A DNA stretch of 64,000 nucleotides. Origin: Amorphochlora amoebiformis (Eukaryota; Cercozoa; Chlorarachniophyceae). The notes under the pieces are model-generated. The model made no database searches, was not told where the DNA came from, and was given only the letters and a program-made list of their open reading frames with translations. Where the stretch lies: contig BAAHQB010000017.1 in NCBI GenBank assembly GCA_054601695.1, positions 682,001 to 746,000 on the forward strand, given 5' to 3'. Positions 25,498-64,000 of this stretch are shown here, one piece after another (position 1 is the stretch's first letter; each line of letters opens with the position of its first letter). The translations under genes were made by a program, and so were the position numbers.

Positions 25498-25550
25498 CAT
25501 AAATATGCATATCTAAATTTATAGGTATATTATGAAAGGATTTTTTTGGC

Positions 25551-25592
<42 letters not shown>

Positions 25593-25679
25593 CACATGTA
25601 TGACATGTACGTACACACATATGTATTATATGTGGTGGTACCCTGTGGCGGAGTTGCTAGCGTAGAAACAAGTGGACAT
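13573..25679 (-). CDS. AMT: Ammonium transporter (AMT/MEP family), 27 exons, 516 aa
   Basis: Exons in transcript order: 25679-25642, 25199-25142, 24888-24838, 24631-24601, 23880-23854, 23527-23466, 22917-22897, 22092-22036, 21808-21759, 21343-21288, 20433-20372, 19979-19904, 19316-19236, 19097-19050, 18503-18445, 17867-17818, 17687-17618, 17275-17173, 16951-16911, 16770-16713, 16404-16322, 15865-15775, 15639-15602, 15349-15304, 14799-14768, 13817-13764, 13680-13573. All phases close and lengths sum to 517 codons with stop. Family signatures appear in order: [124 protein letters not shown]. The two pore histidines (VVHM and PVHG) and the DFAGSG aspartate are present. The protein should be an 11-helix plasma-membrane NH4+ channel. 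The start [13 protein letters not shown] is inferred from phase. The C-tail is basic and short. Confidence 0.93.
14345..14690. repeat. Tandem duplication of about 175 bp in AMT intron
   Basis: The segment tcctcacctacggtaccccg plus ttactccaattgaaagcgac, a (CA)n tract and gagagagatttttagacgga recurs from about 14520 with scattered changes (tcctcacctatggtaacccg ... gagagagatctttttagagc). Confidence 0.8.
15922..16212 (-). repeat. Three decayed copies of the 5' edge of AMT exon 15865-15775
   Basis: The exon edge reads on plus ttgcaaagattcccacagag, agtacc. Similar but degraded stretches lie upstream in the transcript at about 15925-15956 (gtaacaaatctcagagcaga), 16085-16117 (gtagcaagattcgcatagag) and 16175-16208 (gtagtaaagatcccaacgac). 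They are separated by (TA)n and unique sequence, and none keeps the reading frame. Confidence 0.7.
17432..17481 (-). repeat. Decayed copy of 3' end and donor of AMT exon 17687-17618
   Basis: On the sense strand the exon ends GGAAACGCTATTAACCTTGC and tctaag|gtaata. About 140 bases downstream the intron has ggaaactctacagatactgc then ttgtaag|gtaatg. If used, it would encode GNSTDTACK instead of GNAINLASK. Confidence 0.65.
18079..18106 (-). repeat. Decayed copy of 5' edge of AMT exon 17867-17818
   Basis: On the sense strand the exon starts GGCTCCAACGAACTACTC. About 210 bases upstream the intron carries gggccaacgaattgc. Confidence 0.5.
18720..19030 (-). repeat. Degenerate CCCTAA-type tract
   Basis: Plus strand carries many imperfect CCTAAC and CTCTAA units with repeated phrases such as cctctaatagtacc. 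It lies downstream of AMT exon 19097-19050, and its units resemble that exon's donor region (aatagtaccaatagcg). Confidence 0.6.
20212..20246 (-). repeat. Decayed copy of 3' end and donor of AMT exon 20433-20372
   Basis: Sense strand exon end: gttgtcgtctagag|gtaata. Intron copy about 150 bases downstream: gttgccatctagaagtaata. The copies share the splice site region and the bases after it. Confidence 0.7.
21216..21246 (-). repeat. Decayed copy of 3' end and donor of AMT exon 21343-21288
   Basis: Sense strand exon end: cttctttcaatggg|gtac. Intron copy about 70 bases downstream: ctttctttcaatggggtaaa. This is another downstream echo of exon end plus donor. Confidence 0.75.
21439..21590. repeat. 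Duplicated intron segment (AMT)
   Basis: The segment aaatgctcattacgtatatg plus catcaataaatatacacatt occurs twice, about 90 bases apart, inside one AMT intron. Confidence 0.8.
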
Positions 25680-26742
25680 GGATCTGTTCAAGTATGGGAA
25701 TTTATATGTACACTTCAATGCTACAACATACGTATCGCTACAAATATTTCTGTGTATGAAAACATAAACTTTATCAGAAGAATATCACTTAAATAGCCCA
25801 TCATGCAAATACAATGAATACCTCTCCACATGAGGCTCCACAGGCACTGTTTACACGTTGTGAAAATACAACATGCATACGCTATCCCGAAGAATAGAAC
25901 AGTGCACATTAGTAGGCGATTCATTAATGTAACATGTTTCCAACACGTTCATCCATACTCAAAACACACTCAAACTATTCACCAAATCATCTCACCAACC
26001 TCAATCCGTCCCTGGGAAACTGCGCATATATCCTTCTATATTTTATCCGCGCACACGTGCGCAAAAGGAATATTTCTCCCCCCCCGACAAAAGGAAAGCC
26101 AGGGAATCGCTTCCCGCGGCACCAATGGGAGCAACCCTGTGTCCCTGCCACCCCCACCTGCCCTTTCACCCTATCTTCTTAACGCTTCTTACCTCCGAGG
26201 GGGGGGCGGAAGAGGTACGTGCTCAAGCCAGTTCTACGACACAAAACGGCAGTTTCAGCTTTTCTTTTCAAAGAGCTTTTCCCTTTGTTGGTTTCATCCA
26301 CGGAAACCGCTAAGGACTTTAGAATTAACACTAATTTAACGGTCTTCGTTCGTCTAAATCGCCTAATTATGTTCAATCTTGCTCAATAACCTTTAGAACA
26401 TATCTCAATCTTATTTTATATTCCGCTTAAAAGTAATTTCTTAAGGGTATTTTGCTTAAGATATCTAAACAGGAATCCCGGGATTTATCGAACCCCCTTG
26501 AATCCCGGGAAATTACCGAAAGTCGGCTCCCTTCACTGTCGGTGTTGCGTGTGCCGCAAGGGAGTCCTGCCGCCGCGAGATATAAAAACCAAACACAAGC
26601 GTTCCGACGGAGGGCTGCAAACGAATAAGTCGGCATCGTAAATTAGGTCCGTAAACCCGGGGGGAGACCAATTTTCCTTCCGAAAACGCGTGGGGAAGTT
26701 TAAGTTTTCACGCGTATCGAACAGGCGCGGTTGTCGAGAAGA
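25680..26742. promoter_or_regulatory. Shared head-to-head promoter region, AMT / DEP-RGS gene
   Basis: The 1.06 kb between the two predicted start codons contains no TA array and has normal composition. It carries C-runs (cccccccgac near 26081), GGGGGGGC (26200) and a gaatcccgggat palindrome (26470-26505, present twice). I recognise no specific element. Short ORFs here look random. Confidence 0.45.
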
Positions 26743-48398
<21,656 letters not shown>

Positions 48399-49994
48399 TC
48401 TCTTATGCACCCCGCAAGAAGGTTCCAGTACAATCCACCCCTCGACGTTCCGATATCGGTGTTTAACCCCGATTTAGTCCAGCAGAGTGCACGGTCAAAT
48501 ATTTTTTCATGGATATGTCGCGCGCACTTGTAAACATACGCCGCACCGTGTCCCTCGGGATGTCGATGTATTACGATTATTCTAGTCATTAACCCGATCC
48601 AGTAATCTTATTGGTAACTTGTAAATGAACATGGGCCAAACGTGCTAGACGGGATTCCAGTCGTATTTGCATGCGTTTCATGTTCAATACGCAATACGCA
48701 ATAGATTCTGAGTATGTCTAGTGTATACATACTAACTAGTACTAGTAGTACTGGCTAGTATATATAGTAGTACTGGGCGAGTCGTTTCGTATAGTATCAT
48801 GAATAGTCTAGAGTAGCAGTTTACATGTCTCGACGGACTAGAAACATGGTGGTCGACGTATGTGTACCTAAATACGTATGTATGTATGTATCAGTACATA
48901 CTATGATCAAGCAGCTGAGTATTATGATACACCAGAACGTATTGTACGTACGTACGTATCAAGGTACTAGATGATGTATTACAATGTATATTTTGCTATT
49001 GTACGAAGCCACGGACTAGAAATATGGCGATCGACGTCCGTACGTAAATACGTACGTATGTATCAGTACAAGCAGCTGAGTATTCTGATACGCCAGTACG
49101 TAAGTTTGTACCGTAAATTGTACGTATGTAAGTATAAAGGTAGGCACTAGATGATGTATACTTATTGTACGTATTCAAGTCTAAAACTCGTTCGTGTACA
49201 TGACCATATATTTTTTCATCATCTAGTAACACCTAGGACGTCTTGCGTACGTACAATACGTACTGGCGTATCATAGTACTCAGCTGCGATCATCCTTCAT
49301 AGTATGTACTGATGTGCATATGTATACTCAGATACTAGCCAACGGCCGAAGGCTGCCATGTACCATCAGTATACGCGTGTTACTATGTATAAGTGGTCAA
49401 GGTTTAGATCTTCAATCATTCTGAATGGCATGCATTTGACAGACACATCAGCGTAGCCTTCTTTAAGCGAGGTACATATCACGTGTATGCAATGTATGTA
49501 AGCTCGTATACCGGACAAGCAAGGTGGTTGAATGTTCATATCATTATTAGTGCGAGTCTAGGTCGACTCAATTGGAGCCTTTGAACATGGATATTTGACG
49601 CTAGTCGCCGCCGTATTTAGAGGATGGTGGCTATTCTAGCAGTTGATCTACTCATGCTGCGGCATGAAAGTAATGATACAAAGTTTATGTCAGCATGCAG
49701 TGCCTAGAGTGCGTAGGCCAGCCTCATGCTAGTCATACATGGCAGGATGCTCTAAATGGTAGCGGCACCCTAAAGTCTAATACTTACTACCAGTGGGTCT
49801 AGATGACTAAGTTTTCACTCCACTACAACGGTATCACTCCCCCAGATCCTTTCAAAAAAGAAAGATTATCATGAACAATGAATGACTTTTGTCACAATCA
49901 ATTCCACAAAGCTTGACTTGCACATGCAAAATTTGAACAAAGACTCCAGGAAATTGTATCATGTTATTCACTTCTTTGTGCTTATAATTTTAAT

Positions 49995-50031
<37 letters not shown>

Positions 50032-50075
50032 ATATGTGTGTGTATATATGTATATATATATATATATATATACAC

Positions 50076-50124
<49 letters not shown>

Positions 50125-50188
50125 TAAATATATATATACATATCATACATTCATATATATATATATATATATATATTCCTTTCATGCA

Positions 50189-50264
<76 letters not shown>

Positions 50265-50295
50265 TATATATATATATATGTATATATATGTATAC

Positions 50296-50333
<38 letters not shown>

Positions 50334-50352
50334 TATATATAATAACACATTC

Positions 50353-50388
<36 letters not shown>

Positions 50389-50423
50389 TATGTATATGTG
50401 TATATATATATATATATAATACA

Positions 50424-50501
<78 letters not shown>

Positions 50502-50613
50502 CATTCATGCATATATGTATATGTGTATATATGTGTATATGTGTATATATATATGTGTATAATATACTAAAAACATATATAAATACACACACACATATAT
50601 ATATATATAATGT

Positions 50614-50651
<38 letters not shown>

Positions 50652-50678
50652 TAATATATATCTAATACATGTACATAA

Positions 50679-50710
<32 letters not shown>

Positions 50711-50735
50711 TCTAATATATATTTAATACATTTAC

Positions 50736-50778
<43 letters not shown>

Positions 50779-50808
50779 AAGTGCTTATATAATTTAATAC
50801 ATATATAC
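48399..50808. other. Convergent spacer with no recognised gene
   Basis: Non-coding spacer between two stop codons that face each other. 48399-48640 is plain sequence, 48640-49350 carries the fold-back repeat family, 49350-49990 is plain sequence with no convincing ORF, and 49998-50780 is (TA)n and (TG)n that probably lies in the 3' flank of the acyltransferase gene. Confidence 0.6.
48834..49311. repeat. Fold-back repeat: two direct copies and one inverted copy
   Basis: Copy 1 (about 48834-48985) starts cggactagaaacatggtggt and copy 2 (about 49012-49161) starts cggactagaaatatggcgat. Both contain agcagctgagtatt and end actagatgatgtat. The segment 49217-49311 read on the minus strand gives cagtacatactatg, gcagctgagtactatgatac and actagatgatga: an inverted copy. 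Transcripts could fold into a long imperfect hairpin. Confidence 0.85.
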
Positions 50809-62371
<11,563 letters not shown>

Positions 62372-62841
62372 TTCCCTGATACCCAAATTTCAGCCCAATA
62401 AGGAAAATTCGTTTTTGAATGAAAATAGTCTTCACCGAAGGATGGGCCAGCCCTTGAGTTCAGGAGGTCCCGAAGGGACCGTACGCTTGCGCGCGAACTT
62501 GGTTGCACGACAAAGCATCATCACCCGGGAACCATGGCCGAAAAATAAAATGGAAATAGTATTCGTCGGGGGATTGCACTTTTATCTACTGGATTCCGAG
62601 AGTTTCAAAGAGCTGCGCCAGTATTTGGAAATTTGGGGGGTGGGGGATGAGAGAAAGTCAGCATAGGAATTCTTTAAGACACCAGTTGTGTGCGTGGCTT
62701 GGAAGTCGGTTCAATACGACCCAACCAAAGGAGACATCGGGGCCAGAAGCGAAAATCCGATAATTTATCGGCTCCGGAGCTCCCAACTCTGAGAGGACGG
62801 AACACTAAGGTCGTCCGGTCGCTCGCACGCGCGCCATCGGA
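62372..62841. promoter_or_regulatory. Head-to-head promoter region, acyltransferase / small gene
   Basis: 470 bases between the acyltransferase start (minus) and the small plus gene. No TA array. Frames crossing it on the plus strand (for example 62415-62666) look spurious. No specific element recognised. Confidence 0.4.
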
Positions 62842-63365
62842 ATGTCGTCTCGGTCCCGCTCACGGAGCCCAATTCGGAAGAAGTCTGCGCCGGTGCTTCC
62901 CAAGGTACACGGGGCTGAGATATGCTACTAAATTGGCAACATGATACAAAAAAAACAGTTCTGATCTCTTTTTTTTTTAGATTGATACTAAACGGCCGCG
63001 TTCTCCGGGACACAAACACTCGAATTCGTTCAACTCTCCAACTTACTCTGCAGCAATGGGCTCGTCCCCTCGATTCGGAGGGGTTGGGAGTTTTTATCGA
63101 GCAGCATACACGGACAGCGTGGGTATTGGTACGCTTGAACAATAGATACCATAAAGAACATTCGCTGTTTTTTAAAATTATAGCAGTTATTCAAATCACT
63201 TGATGACTCTGATGTACAGGTCACGGGTCGTTGAAGCATAAGAGCCATCGGAAACCTCCTCTACCCCGCTTCGGCGGTATCCGTCTTAAGAAGAACAATC
63301 GGAAAAACAACACAAAACATAAAAGGAGCATGGTGCCCACTCTTTCAACTGTTACAACACCCTAG
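62842..63365 (+). CDS. Small basic RS-containing protein, 3 exons, 118 aa
   Basis: Exons 62842-62904, 62981-63128 and 63220-63365 join in phase to 119 codons with a TAG stop. The protein starts MSSRSRSRSPIRKKSAPVLP and continues KRPRSPGHKHSNSFNSP, SSPRFGGVGSFYRAAYTD, and a Lys/Arg-rich C-terminus (KHKSHRKPPLPRFGGIRLKK). The second acceptor follows a tttttttttag tract. Introns are short (76 and 91 nt) and free of TA arrays, unlike all other genes here. The RS start suggests a nuclear or RNA-associated role, but I recognise no domain. The PRFGG element appears twice. Confidence 0.7.
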
Positions 63366-63401
63366 CCCGTCGTCAGTTTTACAATGCTAATCCACAGACC
63401 G

Positions 63402-64000
63402 TCACGTCAAACCCACTTGAGCAGAACCGGCGTAAGATGAGCTCTCGGGCAACCGGAAGCGTGGGTGGTATTTCCTATGTAAAGATCCATCCTACAAAAG
63501 TCTTTCGAAAACCTTATGCTCACCTCCATGTCAGGAGATCGTAGAGAGCATCATCGAGACGATATCTCTGATCATGAAAGTATGAGAAATTGTCTAACAT
63601 GGAAATGTCTCATCGCTCCAACATCACATCATCAGACTAATTATTTGTATAGCATCCAGCATCGCTTCCGAGAGGACAGTACATTCCGCTGCCACTGCAC
63701 CGGTCAACATACCGAACAGCTCTAGATTCTCCTCCAATTTACGCTCCCTTTCTATGGAGACTTCGTTGCCCAAGATTGATAACGAGGCTCGACAAGAAGG
63801 TTGTAGATTGAGAGTGAGCATATATATAGCGTGACATTTAATGGGAGAGTGGACACATGTAGCAACTTGATGCATTTGATCAGAATCTAAGGTGATTTCT
63901 GATGACGTCGGGATGCACGAGAAGAAGTCACAGTCACTCCTCGAGAAGGTACCACCTATCATTGGCAACCCCCGGGCAGCTGACAAGATATCGGAAGAGC
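63402..64000 (-). CDS. 3' end of an unknown gene entering from the right edge
   Basis: Three exons: about 64000-63713 (open to the window edge), 63593-63524 and 63474-63402, phases closing at a TGA stop. The reading gives SLSILGNEVSIERERKLEEN, NFSYFHDQRYRLDDALYDLL, TWRKYHPRFRLPESSSYAG. It is charged, helical and protein-like, but I recognise no family. Its stop lies 36 bases from the stop of the small plus gene, tail to tail. The edge exon may hide an intron near 63815-63830 (atatatatgctcact). Confidence 0.6.

Noticed and set aside
25830-26339. 169-codon plus ORF and overlapping frames on both strands
   Set aside because: No domain, no codon or motif support; lies in the divergent promoter gap and is best explained by chance in TA-free DNA.
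62415-62666. 83-codon plus ORF
   Set aside because: In the head-to-head promoter gap, with no similarity I recognise and no fit to the small gene's splice pattern.
62765-63142. 125-codon minus ORF
   Set aside because: Antisense to the small three-exon plus gene, whose exon phases and splice sites fit far better.

Overview
The window is eukaryotic nuclear DNA. Coding sequence is cut into very many short exons (mostly 20-110 nt) with GT-AG and a few GC-AG introns. Most introns are filled with (TA)n, (CA)n and degenerate TTAGGG/CCCTAA telomere-type repeats. Telomere-like TTAGGG and the gene content (an AMT-type ammonium transporter, cyclic-nucleotide and RGS signalling, an acyltransferase-3) suggest a unicellular protist or alga. 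I cannot name the lineage. Almost every long 'YIYIYI' open frame is translated (TA)n and is not a gene. All exon models were built by eye from splice sites, reading phase and family motifs, without transcripts.

Layout, left to right. (1) A minus-strand RGS-domain gene starts at 1222 and leaves by the left edge. (2) A long minus-strand gene, about 11.69 to 1.44 kb, encodes an N-terminal PH domain and a basic/Ser-rich tail; at least 22 exons are legible. (3) A plus ORF at 11914-12273 lies head-to-head with it. (4) A CTAG-rich spacer covers 12.54-13.42 kb. (5) A complete ammonium transporter gene on the minus strand, 25679-13573, has 27 exons and a predicted 516 aa. (6) A complete plus-strand gene, 26743-48398, has 53 exons and a predicted 999 aa; it encodes a DEP-PH-3x cyclic-nucleotide-binding-RGS protein. 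(7) A spacer with a fold-back repeat lies at 48.83-49.31 kb. (8) A complete acyltransferase-3 / NRF-6-like membrane protein is on the minus strand, 62371-50809, with 20 exons and 449 aa. (9) A small three-exon plus gene lies at 62842-63365. (10) The 3' end of a minus-strand gene enters from the right edge, with its stop at 63402.

From the PH-protein gene rightwards the genes alternate strand, giving head-to-head pairs (PH gene/plus ORF, AMT/DEP-RGS, acyltransferase/small gene) and tail-to-tail pairs. Long TA arrays are almost confined to gene interiors, while promoters and most of the convergent spacers lack them. Many introns also carry decayed copies of the adjacent exon edge and splice site, so introns here appear to grow by local tandem duplication plus TA expansion. 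The strongest biological novelty is the DEP-PH-CNBD-RGS fusion placed head-to-head with an ammonium transporter.
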